Shown here: piece by piece, positions 12,709 to 21,145 of the stretch | Position numbering within the stretch: position 1 is the first letter of the stretch | How the letters are laid out: every line of letters starts with the position of its first letter | Assembly: GCA_910584265.1 (NCBI GenBank) | Contig: CAJTZE010000005.1 | Span: 1 to 64,000, forward strand | DNA length: 64,000 bases | Origin: an uncultured Dorea sp. | GTDB lineage: Bacteria > Bacillota > Clostridia > Lachnospirales > Lachnospiraceae | Direction of reading: 5' to 3' | The notes under the pieces: generated by a model | Databases searched by the model: none | What the model saw: only the letters and a program-made list of their open reading frames with translations | What the model was told of the DNA's origin: nothing | Program-made: the position numbers and the translations under genes

Positions 12709-13371
12709 ATGAAATGTCCAAAATGCGGAAAAGAACTAAGGCGGAGCAAAAAAGATTCTAATTATATGTTATGCGATAACTGCCGGAAAAAGTACAAGCT
12801 GACAAATAATCATAATAATGAATTCCACGAAAATTATAGCGAACTCAAGCCCGTGAATCCAGAAACCCGAAAAACTGAGAGACATAAAAATTCTCAAATC
12901 AAAGGAAAGAAATTAATATTATTAGGAGTTATCATCCTTATTCTTATTACTATAACTGCTGTTGTTTTGAATAGTTTGGGCAATACCCCCGAGGAAAACA
13001 AGACTGAAAATATTACTTCAAAAGCTGAAAATGAAAATCCACTTGGTTTTGATATAATATTCAGCTCAACATATCCAAATGACACTACTGGAAACTGGAG
13101 GCTTGCGAAAATAACAGAAAATATAGCTATAGAAGAACATGCACTGGATTACTATAACAATTACTTCCAAGCAGATAATGAAGTCCATATCATTATCAAT
13201 TTTACATTGAACACTACAAGCAATATAACTGTTATGGGAAACCTTTTAGATGTTACTACATATGACTACGTTGATCAGGAAGAGCACGATGCAAAACTAG
13301 CATGCTCCGGAACGCTTCTTAGCGAATATCATGTTAATATTGACACTGGCGAAATTGAAAAAATCCAATAA
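12709..13371 (+). CDS. Zinc-ribbon membrane protein, unknown function
   Basis: A 220-residue protein. A zinc ribbon (C3, C6, C22, C25) is followed by a polar linker, a single transmembrane helix at about 69-88 (LILLGVIILILITITAVVL) and a soluble domain of about 130 residues, probably outside the cell. AAGGAG lies nine bases before the ATG at 12709; the frame is open further upstream but runs through the leader repeat. It is AT-rich like the two genes after it. The topology suits a sensor or exclusion protein made by the lysogen, but no family is recognised. Confidence 0.65.
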   Translation: MKCPKCGKELRRSKKDSNYMLCDNCRKKYKLTNNHNNEFHENYSELKPVNPETRKTERHKNSQIKGKKLILLGVIILILITITAVVLNSLGNTPEENKTENITSKAENENPLGFDIIFSSTYPNDTTGNWRLAKITENIAIEEHALDYYNNYFQADNEVHIIINFTLNTTSNITVMGNLLDVTTYDYVDQEEHDAKLACSGTLLSEYHVNIDTGEIEKIQ

Positions 13372-13464
13372 TCATTTACCGATATTATGCTCTTATCGCA
13401 ATTAAAAACTATATTGTCGATTATGCTTTATATGATATGCTAAATCAATATCAAGGACTATGAA

Positions 13465-14184
13465 ATGAAACTACAAAGAAAAAGAATTTATGAGATAATA
13501 GAAGTCTCCCATGAAAATGATATTCTAAGCAAAGCTTATGATATATGGATGGTATTTGTAATTATATTAAGCATTATTCCGCTTTGCTTTGTAAAAACCA
13601 CTTATATACTTACTTTTATAGACAAAGTAACAGCTTTTATTTTTATCATAGATTATTTATTAAGATTCGCCACTGCAGATTTTGTTTCTGAGAAAAAAGG
13701 TATTCTTGCATTTATTATTTATCCATTCAGATTTTTGGCAATAATAGATTTGTTATCCATATTGCCATCATTGATAAATCTGAATAAAGCTTTTAAAATA
13801 TTTAAAACATTTCGCCTTATGAAAACTTTTAGGGTTTTTAAAGTTTTTAGATATTCTAAAAATATACAAATAATCAAAACAGTAATCGTAACCAAAAAGG
13901 ATGATCTGTTAACAGTTGGCATCCTTTCATTAACCTATATTTTTATTTCTGCTCTGATAGTTTTTCAAGTGGAACCGGAAACATTCGGAAATCTATTTAA
14001 GGCAATTTACTGGGCTACCGTATCACTTACAACAGTTGGGTACGGAGATATTTATCCAACCTCAAATATAGGAAAAATAATAAGCATGATTTCTTCTTTT
14101 TTAGGCATTGCCATTGTTGCACTTCCATCTGGAATTATTATATCAGGGTATCAAGATGCGCTTAATAATTATACTAAATCATAA
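13465..14184 (+). CDS. Voltage-gated potassium channel-like protein
   Basis: A 239-residue ion channel of the six-helix type. The selectivity filter TTVGYGD is at residues 189-195. An S4-like helix with a basic residue every third position runs from K108 to R129 (KIFKTFRLMKTFRVFKVFR). S1-S3 precede it, and S5 and S6 flank the filter. Such channels pass K+ in tetramers and open on depolarisation. Finding one among lysogeny genes suggests a lysogenic-conversion or phage-exclusion gene. The sequence is clearly AT-rich relative to the early operon. AAGGAC precedes the ATG. Confidence 0.85.
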   Translation: MKLQRKRIYEIIEVSHENDILSKAYDIWMVFVIILSIIPLCFVKTTYILTFIDKVTAFIFIIDYLLRFATADFVSEKKGILAFIIYPFRFLAIIDLLSILPSLINLNKAFKIFKTFRLMKTFRVFKVFRYSKNIQIIKTVIVTKKDDLLTVGILSLTYIFISALIVFQVEPETFGNLFKAIYWATVSLTTVGYGDIYPTSNIGKIISMISSFLGIAIVALPSGIIISGYQDALNNYTKS

Positions 14185-14209
14185 GTTTAGTTTACATTTC
14201 TGTATGAAG

Positions 14210-14274
14210 TATCTGGTAAATATTGGCTATATGACATATACTTATCATAAACCTTGTACTCAAAAAAATACAAA
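14210..14274 (+). promoter_or_regulatory. Cargo leader repeat B
   Basis: The second copy of the repeat at 12592-12655 (TATCTGGTAAATATT ... TACAAA), with one small indel. It ends 16 bases before the toxin start. Confidence 0.55.
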
Positions 14275-14290
14275 GGAAAGGTATTATGGG

Positions 14291-14605
14291 ATGATTGACA
14301 TTGAAGCATTGAAATCACTAAATCAGCTAAAACAAATATCCGTCACCGAGCATGCGCGTATACGTCTCATCGAGCGCGGCATAGTAATTGATGATATAAT
14401 AAACTGTATACGCACTGGCAAAATAATAAAACAGTATGAAGATGACAAGCCATTTCCAAGCTGTTTAATACTTGGAGCATCAACACATAATACTCCTATT
14501 CATATCGTAGCCAGTACGGATGATGAATATATTTATCTGATAACCGCATATTACCCGGATAACACGAAATGGGAATCTGATTTTAAAACCAGAAAGGAGC
14601 ATTAG
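14291..14605 (+). CDS. DUF4258 family protein, probable toxin (MqsR-like)
   Basis: A 104-residue protein: QISVTEHARIRLIERGI, then IINCIRTGKIIKQYEDD, FPSCLILG, IHIVASTDDEYIYLIT and AYYPD. This is the DUF4258 pattern, a fold related to small RNase toxins such as MqsR/RelE. Two bases after its stop comes a YgiT-type zinc-finger gene, the usual partner. The toxin comes first, the reverse of most TA operons but normal for mqsRA. The ATG at 14291 is used; upstream in-frame sequence belongs to the leader repeat. Confidence 0.8.
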   Translation: MIDIEALKSLNQLKQISVTEHARIRLIERGIVIDDIINCIRTGKIIKQYEDDKPFPSCLILGASTHNTPIHIVASTDDEYIYLITAYYPDNTKWESDFKTRKEH

Positions 14606-14607
14606 CC

Positions 14608-14835
14608 ATGAAATGTATGAGATGCGGCGCAACAGCCGAAAAAGGATTCACGACAAGCGTAACCGATCTGAATAACTGCCTCATAATTGTCAGGAATGTA
14701 CCGTGTTTTAAATGTACTGAATGTAATGAAATCAGTTATACAGGCGATGTAATCCAGCAGTTGGAAAAAATTATTGATTCTGCCAGAAAGGTTATGCAGG
14801 AGATTTCTATTATTGACTACTCAAAAGTCGCATAA
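14608..14835 (+). CDS. YgiT-type zinc finger antitoxin (MqsA-like N-domain)
   Basis: A 75-residue protein with two CxxC pairs (C3/C6 and C36/C39) and the TDLNNCLIIVRNVPC pattern of YgiT/MqsA N-terminal zinc domains. It stops after a short helix and has no C-terminal HTH, so it can bind its toxin but probably does not bind DNA as MqsA does. GAAAGGAGC lies at the end of the toxin gene and serves as its SD. Confidence 0.8.
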   Translation: MKCMRCGATAEKGFTTSVTDLNNCLIIVRNVPCFKCTECNEISYTGDVIQQLEKIIDSARKVMQEISIIDYSKVA

Positions 14836-14933
14836 AAAACCGCCCCTGCTACCAACAGGAACGGCTTATATAAATACTGTACATCCGAAGGATTGCACAG
14901 CCCTCACAAGCTGATTATATCACAATCCTCCGG

Positions 14934-14956
14934 CACCTGTACAGGTGTATTTTTTA
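14934..14956 (+). terminator. Intrinsic terminator after the toxin-antitoxin genes
   Basis: CACCT-GTAC-AGGTG (a 14-base palindrome) followed by TATTTTTT. A second inverted repeat, GGATTG/CAATCC (14891-14928), lies just upstream. It separates the TA pair from the integrase gene. Confidence 0.6.
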
Positions 14957-14994
14957 TATCCATTTTTCATAATATTACAAAGGAAGGTGATATA

Positions 14995-16416
14995 ATGGAG
15001 CTAAGATATGCTTATGGATATGTTAGAGTTTCAACTGACAAACAGGAGGAGCTTTCCCCTGACTCACAGGAAAAGCTCCTACGTGATTATGCCAAGAGCA
15101 ATAACATTATCCTTCTGGAAGTATTCTTTGAAATCGGCATCTCCGGCCGTAAGGCTGATAAGCGGCCAGAGTTCCAGCGGATGATCAGTCTGGCAAAGTC
15201 CAGCGAGCATCCGGTAGATGTAATCCTTGTCTGGAAATTCAGCCGGTTTGCAAGGAATCAGGAAGAATCGATTGTTTACAAGTCTCTGCTCAAAAAACAG
15301 CATAATGTAGATGTTGTCAGTATTTCCGAGCCTCTTATAGAAGGTCCTTTCGGAAGCCTGATTGAACGGATCATTGAATGGATGGATGAATATTATTCAA
15401 TACGGCTTTCTGGGGAAGTGCTCCGCGGCATGAAAGAAAAAGCATTGAAGGAAGGTTACCAGATGGTTCCTCCTCTTGGTTATCAAGCCACGGGATGCGG
15501 CAGGCCCTTTATCATTAATGAGGAAGAATTTAAAATTGTAAACTACATGGCCGACCAGTTTGACAATAAAAATGCTGATTTCACCAAGATTGCGAGAAAC
15601 ATCAATTCAATGGGATATAAAACCAGGCGGGGAAATCCATTTGAAAGCCGCAGCGTAGAGCGCATTCTGACTAATCCATTTTATTACGGCCTGGTTGTCT
15701 GGAACGGAGTATCCTTTACCGGCCGCCATGAAGTACGATTTACCAAAGAGCGCTTTGATATGCGCATGGATAAAATCCAGAAGCAGTTCAAGCCCCATAA
15801 GCGCCGGGACATATCTTCCTGCAGGCATTGGCTGTCCGGCCTGTTGAAGTGCGGCTCCTGCGGAGCATCCCTCTCATATAATGGCAGCAATCGAACCTCC
15901 CCGGGGTTCCAGTGTTACAAATATTCAAAAGGCGTACATAGCGGCTCCATGTCTATAAGTGAAAAGAAAGCTATAGCGGCTGTATACGAATATTTTGATA
16001 AGCTTCTTGCAGGAATGGATTTTGAATATGAGTACCGACCTCCAAAAGCCGTTGAACAGCTTTCGCAGCATGATTCTCTCTTGGAGGAATTGGATAAAAT
16101 AGCCTCCAGAGAAAGCCGTATACGGCTTGCATTTGAAAATGGAGTCGATACCTTAGAAGAATATAAGGAAAATAAAGAACGTCTTAAAAGGGCGCGTATG
16201 GATGTTCAAAAGCAGCTGGACGAATTATGCGGTGCTCCTCCCAGTCAAAAGCCGCCAAAAGAGGATGTTCTTGCAAGAGTCCGGACCGTATATGATATTA
16301 TAAAGAACCCGGACGTTGATTACGATACAAAGGGTGCTTTTATGCGCGGACTTGTAGAAGACATTGTCTATGACAAGAAAAACAGTCGCTTAATCTTTCA
16401 TCTTTACATATCCTAA
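14995..16416 (+). CDS. Large serine recombinase (phage integrase)
   Basis: A 473-residue protein. The N-terminal resolvase domain has YVRVSTDKQEE with nucleophile S13 and the FSRFARN arginine motif. A recombinase domain follows (IARNINSMGYKTRRG, RSVERILTNPFYYG). Then comes a zinc ribbon (CGSCGA ... CYKYSKG) and a C-terminal helical/coiled region. Such enzymes integrate phage DNA at a short attB core without host factors and need a directionality factor for excision; none is obvious here. AAGGAAGGTGATATA precedes the ATG at 14995. It lies about 50 bases from the host junction. Confidence 0.95.
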   Translation: MELRYAYGYVRVSTDKQEELSPDSQEKLLRDYAKSNNIILLEVFFEIGISGRKADKRPEFQRMISLAKSSEHPVDVILVWKFSRFARNQEESIVYKSLLKKQHNVDVVSISEPLIEGPFGSLIERIIEWMDEYYSIRLSGEVLRGMKEKALKEGYQMVPPLGYQATGCGRPFIINEEEFKIVNYMADQFDNKNADFTKIARNINSMGYKTRRGNPFESRSVERILTNPFYYGLVVWNGVSFTGRHEVRFTKERFDMRMDKIQKQFKPHKRRDISSCRHWLSGLLKCGSCGASLSYNGSNRTSPGFQCYKYSKGVHSGSMSISEKKAIAAVYEYFDKLLAGMDFEYEYRPPKAVEQLSQHDSLLEELDKIASRESRIRLAFENGVDTLEEYKENKERLKRARMDVQKQLDELCGAPPSQKPPKEDVLARVRTVYDIIKNPDVDYDTKGAFMRGLVEDIVYDKKNSRLIFHLYIS

Positions 16417-16435
16417 ACCCTCTATTTATCAAGGT

Positions 16436-16999
16436 TTGACTAATTATTATAGGTTACTGCACTTCGGAGGACCAGACGGCGAGCTGGCCGCCTCCATGCG
16501 GTATCTGGCTCAGCGTTACACCATGCCGTATAAAGAAGTGACAGGAATCCTCACTGACATCGGTACCGAGGAATTGGCGCATATGGAAATGATCTGTGCG
16601 ATCGTCCATCAGCTGACCCGCGACCTGACACCGGATGAAATGATCGCTTCCGGCTTTGACAAATATTATGTGGATCACACCCTTGCCCTCTGGCCGCAGG
16701 CCGCAAGCGGCGCGCCCTGGACGGCGGCCTACTTCCAGTCCAAGGGAGATCCGATCACAGACCTGCACGAGGATATGGCAGCAGAACAGAAAGCAAGAAC
16801 TACCTACGAAAACATCCTGCGTCTGGTCAGCGAACCGGATGTAGTTGAGCCGATCCGGTTCCTGCGGAAACGGGAAATCGTACACTATCAGAGATTCGGT
16901 GAAAGCCTCCGAATCGTTCAGGATAGATTAGACAGCAAGAACTTCTACGCATTTAACCCGGAATTTGACAGAAATACTTCTAAAAAATGCTGTAATTAA
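16436..16999 (+). pseudogene. cotJC: Spore coat manganese catalase-like CotJC, 5' end removed by the prophage
   Basis: The frame matches CotJC/manganese catalase from GGPDGELAASMRYLAQRY to the C-terminus (IVQDRLDSKNFYAFNPEFD). The metal-ligand motifs are present: the Glu in GELAAS, EELAHMEM, DLHEDMAAEQKAR and REIVHYQRF. Only about the first 28 residues are missing and have been replaced by ten phage-encoded codons (TTG start, weak SD). CotJC sits in the spore coat and breaks down hydrogen peroxide. The truncated form may not be expressed from its own sporulation promoter, which should lie with cotJA/cotJB on the far side of the prophage. Excision would restore the gene. Confidence 0.85.
16455..16475. 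other. Probable prophage-host attachment junction
   Basis: CotJC-type sequence (GGPDGELAAS) starts at codon 11 of the frame, base 16466. Everything to its left looks like phage. The crossover core of a serine integrase should lie in or next to ACTTCGGAGGACC here. The other half-site lies outside the window. Confidence 0.6.
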
Positions 17000-17053
17000 G
17001 CTGTCAGCTGCAAACAGAGTGCCGTCCGAAAGGGCGCACTCTGTTATATTTAT
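16988..17053 (+). repeat. Repeat copy 1: cotJC tail plus terminator
   Basis: Starts TGCTGTAATTAAGCTGTCAG at the last codons of cotJC and contains a hairpin with ACAGAGTGC pairing to GCACTCTGT, then TATATTT. It acts as the cotJC terminator. A near-identical segment lies at 18520-18582. Confidence 0.7.
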
Positions 17054-17123
17054 GAATCGGATAAAGCCATAAATATAACGGCCTAAGAATACTTTTCCCA
17101 AGCCGTCATCTATTTATAATTTA

Positions 17124-18233
17124 TCATGCTGTAAACGGAACATTCATTCTAAAAGTATTTCCCCACATATTCTGATATTGTATAGAGAAATCATACTCTG
17201 TCGGGACAAAAAGCTTATCTAAACCATATACCTCTATAGTGTATCCATACGGCGTTTCTGCAGCCTCAGGAGTCACAATATATTTAAAATAAAGATGATA
17301 ATCTCTTCCTATATATTCATAATAACCCGAACTGGTATAATGTGCTATATGCGGCATAAAGATGATATCTTCTTGTTTTGTCTCATTAACCGGATCTAAT
17401 AATAACGCCTTAGTAAAATAGAACCGGAAATTAGCGTTATCTATATTTTCCACATAGAGCACAATAGCTTCATGTGGATTATCTGTCTTATATAGAGTAT
17501 AAGTGCTATTTTCAGGTGGCAACGGACATGGAATATTTCCTATATAATCACCAGACATATCTGCTTGAGCTGCCTGCTGCGGATACTTCTTTGCTTGAGC
17601 CGGCTTATTTATGACTTCCGCCTGAACCGGCGCATTGATAGACTCCGGCATAGTGGAATCTAAAGTTTTAATAATTTCACCAGTATCTTTATCTACAAAA
17701 TTAACAACTGTTTTCAAATTTTCTTCCGGAACCTTATTTAATGCCTGATAAAGATTTCCTTCTCGGTAAAAGACAGAAGCCGCTGAGCTTTGTGAATCCT
17801 CATAGCTGGCAGAATCAACATTAATAAGAAATTCCGTTACATTCTCATTATAAGAAATTGAATCAAAGGAAGAATACGAAACTTTATCTGCAAGTATCTC
17901 TTCTATACGCTTGTTAATGCGTGTTTTAATCTGAGTTAACAGCTTTTCATGAGTCTGCTTTGTCATCTTCATTGTGATATAACCTTTTTGACTTTTTGTA
18001 ATTTCTTCAACACCAGCGTTCTGCGCTTCTTCATTTAACGCATCCTCATCATCACCCACGAATGCGTCTGTAAGTGTTATTTCAACACTTAATTCCTCTT
18101 TTTTTTCAGATGCTGCATAATCCGCACTTTTTGAAACTGTGTTATTTAAATCTGTACTTTTTTTACTGCTACATGCATTTAATGAAAATACCATTGCTGT
18201 AACTAATAGAATTGATAAAATTCTCTTTTTCAT
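17124..18233 (-). CDS. Secreted lipoprotein, unknown function
   Basis: A 369-residue protein with a signal peptide and lipobox SLNAC (Cys at about 21). A linker and a domain rich in Ser/Asp (EFLINVDSASYEDSQSS) follow, then a proline/glutamine linker and a beta-rich C-terminal domain (YGYTIEVYGLDKLFVP). It is AT-rich and lies in a segment bounded by two copies of a 63-66 base repeat, which points to insertion or duplication. No catalytic residues are recognised. A substrate-binding or adhesion role outside the membrane is plausible. Confidence 0.75.
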   Translation of the reverse strand: MKKRILSILLVTAMVFSLNACSSKKSTDLNNTVSKSADYAASEKKEELSVEITLTDAFVGDDEDALNEEAQNAGVEEITKSQKGYITMKMTKQTHEKLLTQIKTRINKRIEEILADKVSYSSFDSISYNENVTEFLINVDSASYEDSQSSAASVFYREGNLYQALNKVPEENLKTVVNFVDKDTGEIIKTLDSTMPESINAPVQAEVINKPAQAKKYPQQAAQADMSGDYIGNIPCPLPPENSTYTLYKTDNPHEAIVLYVENIDNANFRFYFTKALLLDPVNETKQEDIIFMPHIAHYTSSGYYEYIGRDYHLYFKYIVTPEAAETPYGYTIEVYGLDKLFVPTEYDFSIQYQNMWGNTFRMNVPFTA

Positions 18234-18519
18234 ATTTTTCCTCTCTGCTTTGAAACCTGAACAATAAGTACACCTCGTAAGTATTAGAAATATACAGCAA
18301 TAAGGCAGAATAAATTGTTATAACTGCCACATATTTTATAAAATAATACTCTTGTTTAAAGTATAACATACTCCAATAAAATTTTTAATGTCTTTATACA
18401 TGTTTTGTGATTTTTCTGTTATTATTTATACATTTTTATATTAGGACGACAAATTCTAAGTAATAGCAAAAATACAATCTACAATTCAAATGAATAGAAC
18501 GAGGTGATATGAATGAATT
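18234..18519. other. AT-rich gene-free stretch upstream of the lipoprotein gene
   Basis: About 290 bases without a credible long gene. GAGAGGAAAA, the lipoprotein SD, is at its left edge. A short + strand frame at 18511 (ATG after GAGGTGATAT, 25 codons) runs into the terminator repeat and is probably chance. No clear promoter stands out. Confidence 0.4.
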
Positions 18520-18582
18520 TGCTGTAATTAAGCTGTCAGGTACAAACAGGGTGCCGTCCATAAGGACAGCACCCTGTCATTT
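18520..18582. terminator. Repeat copy 2: bidirectional terminator after glyA
   Basis: Repeats TGCTGTAATTAAGCTGTCAG of the cotJC end, then a long hairpin (ACAGGGTGC.GTCC, loop ATAA, GGAC.GCACCCTGT) with CATTTTT on the + strand and TTTGT on the minus strand. It ends glyA transcription. Confidence 0.75.
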
Positions 18583-19818
18583 TTAAAGCAGCGGATATTT
18601 TTTTGTAAGTTCTAAAACGATTTCCTTTGCCGCCTCAACATTCTCCTCGCCTGCCGCAACCATCGCAATAGCTTCCGCGATCCTATCCATATCCTCTTCC
18701 ACCATTCCTCTGGACGTTACGGCCGGTGTTCCCAGACGTACGCCGCTAGTTACAAACGGCGATCTCGGATCATTCGGAACCGTATTCTTATTACAGGTAA
18801 TATGTGCATCATCCAGACGTTTCTCCAACTCCTTGCCGGTTATTTCCTTCCCTCTTAAATCCACAAGCATCAAGTGGTTATCCGTGCCGCCAGATACAAT
18901 ATCCACGCCCCGGCTCATCAAACCATTACATAAGGCTTTTGCATTTTTCAAAATCTGCTCCTGATAAGTCTTAAATTCCGGCTGCAGGGCCTCCTTAAAG
19001 GATACTGCCTTCGCTGCGATCACATGCTCCAGCGGGCCTCCCTGGATTCCCGGAAATACTGCCTTGTTAAAGTTGAATTTCTTAGAGGCCTCCTCATTGC
19101 AGAGGATCAGTCCGCCTCTCGGACCGCGCAGAGTCTTATGGGTAGTGGTTGTTACCACATCTGCATAAGGAAGCGGGCTCGGGTGAAGGCCTGCAGCAAC
19201 CAATCCGGCAATATGCGCAATATCTGCCATCAGATAAGCCCCCGCCTCATCTGCAATCTCACGGAATTTCTTAAAATCTATAGTACGCGCGTAAGCGCTT
19301 GCGCCTGCAAGGATCATCCTGGGCTTTTCGGCCAGTGCAATTTCACGCACCCTGGCATAATCAATAAATCCTTCATTATTTACGCCATAGGACACAATAT
19401 TAAAATATTTACCTGAAATATTCACCGGCGAGCCGTGGCTCAAATGTCCGCCGTGATCCAGATTCATACTAAGCACCTTATCTCCCGGCTCTAGCATAGC
19501 GAAAAATACTGCCAGATTAGCCTGTGCCCCGGAATGCGGCTGTACGTTGGCATAATCACAGCCAAACAGCTCCTTTGCCCGGTCAATGGCCAGATTCTCA
19601 ACTACATCCACACACTGGCAGCCGCCGTAATAGCGTTTTCCCGGATACCCCTCTGCATACTTGTTAGTCAGCGGGCTTCCCATAGCTGCCATCACAGCTC
19701 TGCTCACCCAGTTCTCAGAAGCAATCAGCTCAATGTGCGAATTCTGTCTGTCCATCTCGCTCTGGATTGCCTCAGCAATCTCATTGTCAACCTGTCTAAT
19801 CTCATCAAATGCGTACAT
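18583..19818 (-). CDS. glyA: Serine hydroxymethyltransferase
   Basis: A 411-residue PLP enzyme that converts serine plus tetrahydrofolate to glycine plus 5,10-methylene-THF in the cytosol, the main source of one-carbon units. Family landmarks are HIELIASENWVS, NKYAEGYPGKRYYGG, VQPHSGAQAN, MADIAHIAGLVAAG and the PLP lysine K228 in TTTTHKTLRGPRGG. Length and start are standard, and AGGAGAAGAAT precedes the ATG. It lies 22 bases after the HtrA-type gene on the same strand, so the two may be co-transcribed. Confidence 0.97.
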   Translation of the reverse strand: MYAFDEIRQVDNEIAEAIQSEMDRQNSHIELIASENWVSRAVMAAMGSPLTNKYAEGYPGKRYYGGCQCVDVVENLAIDRAKELFGCDYANVQPHSGAQANLAVFFAMLEPGDKVLSMNLDHGGHLSHGSPVNISGKYFNIVSYGVNNEGFIDYARVREIALAEKPRMILAGASAYARTIDFKKFREIADEAGAYLMADIAHIAGLVAAGLHPSPLPYADVVTTTTHKTLRGPRGGLILCNEEASKKFNFNKAVFPGIQGGPLEHVIAAKAVSFKEALQPEFKTYQEQILKNAKALCNGLMSRGVDIVSGGTDNHLMLVDLRGKEITGKELEKRLDDAHITCNKNTVPNDPRSPFVTSGVRLGTPAVTSRGMVEEDMDRIAEAIAMVAAGEENVEAAKEIVLELTKKYPLL

Positions 19819-19840
19819 ATTCTTCTCCTTTATTCCTTTA

Positions 19841-21145
19841 TCACGAACGCTTCCCCAGCGTTACTGCCACAGTCTGTTCCTCATATTCTCCATTGCTTGC
19901 CGGAACCTGTATCACGATCTCCACTTCCTCACCGGCGCGGAAATACTTCAGCTGTTCCTGAAGAGTTGCCATGCTGTCAATGGTAATCCCGTCGAATTTC
20001 GTAATAATGCTTCCCTTTGAGATTCCGGCATTATCTGCGCCGCCTTTCCTTACAACCTCTGCAATATAAACTCCCGTCGGCATATTATACATCTGGGAGC
20101 TGTCCGAGGTAACATCCACACCCTGAATCCCCAGATATCCCTGCTCATCCTCTGGAACCTTCGTCCTTGTAGTACGGTTCATCAGCGTCTCGATCACTTC
20201 ATTTGCATCAGAAATAGGAATCGCATAGCCCATGCCTTCCACTGCATTCGCATTCACTTTAACTGTATTAATTCCAATCAGCTCTCCGTTGGCATTCAAC
20301 AGGGCGCCGCCGCTGTTTCCAGGATTAATTGCCGCATCCGTCTGGATCAGCTTACTATCAAAGCCTTCCATCTCCAGATCCCGGTCCAGTGCAGATATAA
20401 TTCCTTTGGTTACAGACTGGCCGTAACCAAGCGCATTTCCAATAGCAATTACCGGCTCCCCTACCTGTAAGTTATTGGAATCACCGATGGTAATAATCTG
20501 GATCACATCCATAGTGGAGCTTTCGATGCTGTCAAGAGGCACTGCTACAACCGCCAGATCCTTAGAAGGATCCGTTCCTTTCAGGCTTGCCTCTACGGCC
20601 GTATCATCCACAAAGAACACAGTCAGGGTCTGCGCACCCTCCACCACGTGATTATTCGTCACGATCAAAAGCTCGGAATCATTCTTGCCGATAATAATGC
20701 CGGTACCGCCGCTTTCACTTTCCCGCTGCTGTACTCCGCCGAAAAAGCTCTGAACCTCCTGTACGCTCATATTGGTGATCGATACCATGGACGGCATATC
20801 CTTCTGTACGATTTCCGACACATCCGACATTACAGTACTGGATGTCTGACTCAGCTTGATACCGGCTGAATCTGAAATCCCCTTCTGCTCCTGGATTGTC
20901 TGCTGACCGCCGGACTTTTCAACAAATTTACCCGCAGTTATATTAACCGCAAAAAACGCAAGACCCGCGATAACGCCGAATGCAATTGCAGACCCTGCAA
21001 ACTTCACGGCTTTGGGAAGCTTCCTTCTTCTTCTTGGAGGCTGCCCGTCAGCTCCGCCCTGTCTATAACCGTTCCCCGGCCGTTCATCAAAAATGTTATT
21101 TCTGTCATTTTCTCCTGGATTATAGTAATTGTATTGATTTTCCAT
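19841..21145 (-). CDS. htrA: HtrA/DegP-type membrane serine protease with PDZ domain
   Basis: A 434-residue protein: a disordered Asn/Tyr/Arg-rich cytosolic N-terminus, one membrane helix at about 50-70 (AIAFGVIAGLAFFAVNIT), a trypsin-like domain and one PDZ domain at the C-terminus. The triad is visible as VTNNHVVEG (His), SKDLAVV (Asp) and NPGNSGGAL (Ser). It degrades or refolds damaged proteins at the outer face of the membrane. ATG at 21145 is preferred since AAGGAG lies eight bases before it; an in-frame TTG lies two codons upstream. Confidence 0.95.
   Translation of the reverse strand: MENQYNYYNPGENDRNNIFDERPGNGYRQGGADGQPPRRRRKLPKAVKFAGSAIAFGVIAGLAFFAVNITAGKFVEKSGGQQTIQEQKGISDSAGIKLSQTSSTVMSDVSEIVQKDMPSMVSITNMSVQEVQSFFGGVQQRESESGGTGIIIGKNDSELLIVTNNHVVEGAQTLTVFFVDDTAVEASLKGTDPSKDLAVVAVPLDSIESSTMDVIQIITIGDSNNLQVGEPVIAIGNALGYGQSVTKGIISALDRDLEMEGFDSKLIQTDAAINPGNSGGALLNANGELIGINTVKVNANAVEGMGYAIPISDANEVIETLMNRTTRTKVPEDEQGYLGIQGVDVTSDSSQMYNMPTGVYIAEVVRKGGADNAGISKGSIITKFDGITIDSMATLQEQLKYFRAGEEVEIVIQVPASNGEYEEQTVAVTLGKRS

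Larger units (their letters stand above)
1..16465. mobile_element. Right-hand part of an integrated temperate phage (prophage)
   Basis: The stretch holds a leftward early/replication gene set, a divergent repressor control region, lysogeny cargo and a large serine integrase. Its right edge falls where the host cotJC reading frame begins, at about 16,465. No terminase, portal, capsid or tail genes are inside the window, so the element continues to the left and its left attachment site is not visible. Many very small overlapping genes and GTG/TTG starts are typical of phage early regions. An integrative element that borrowed phage genes is a weaker alternative. Confidence 0.9.
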
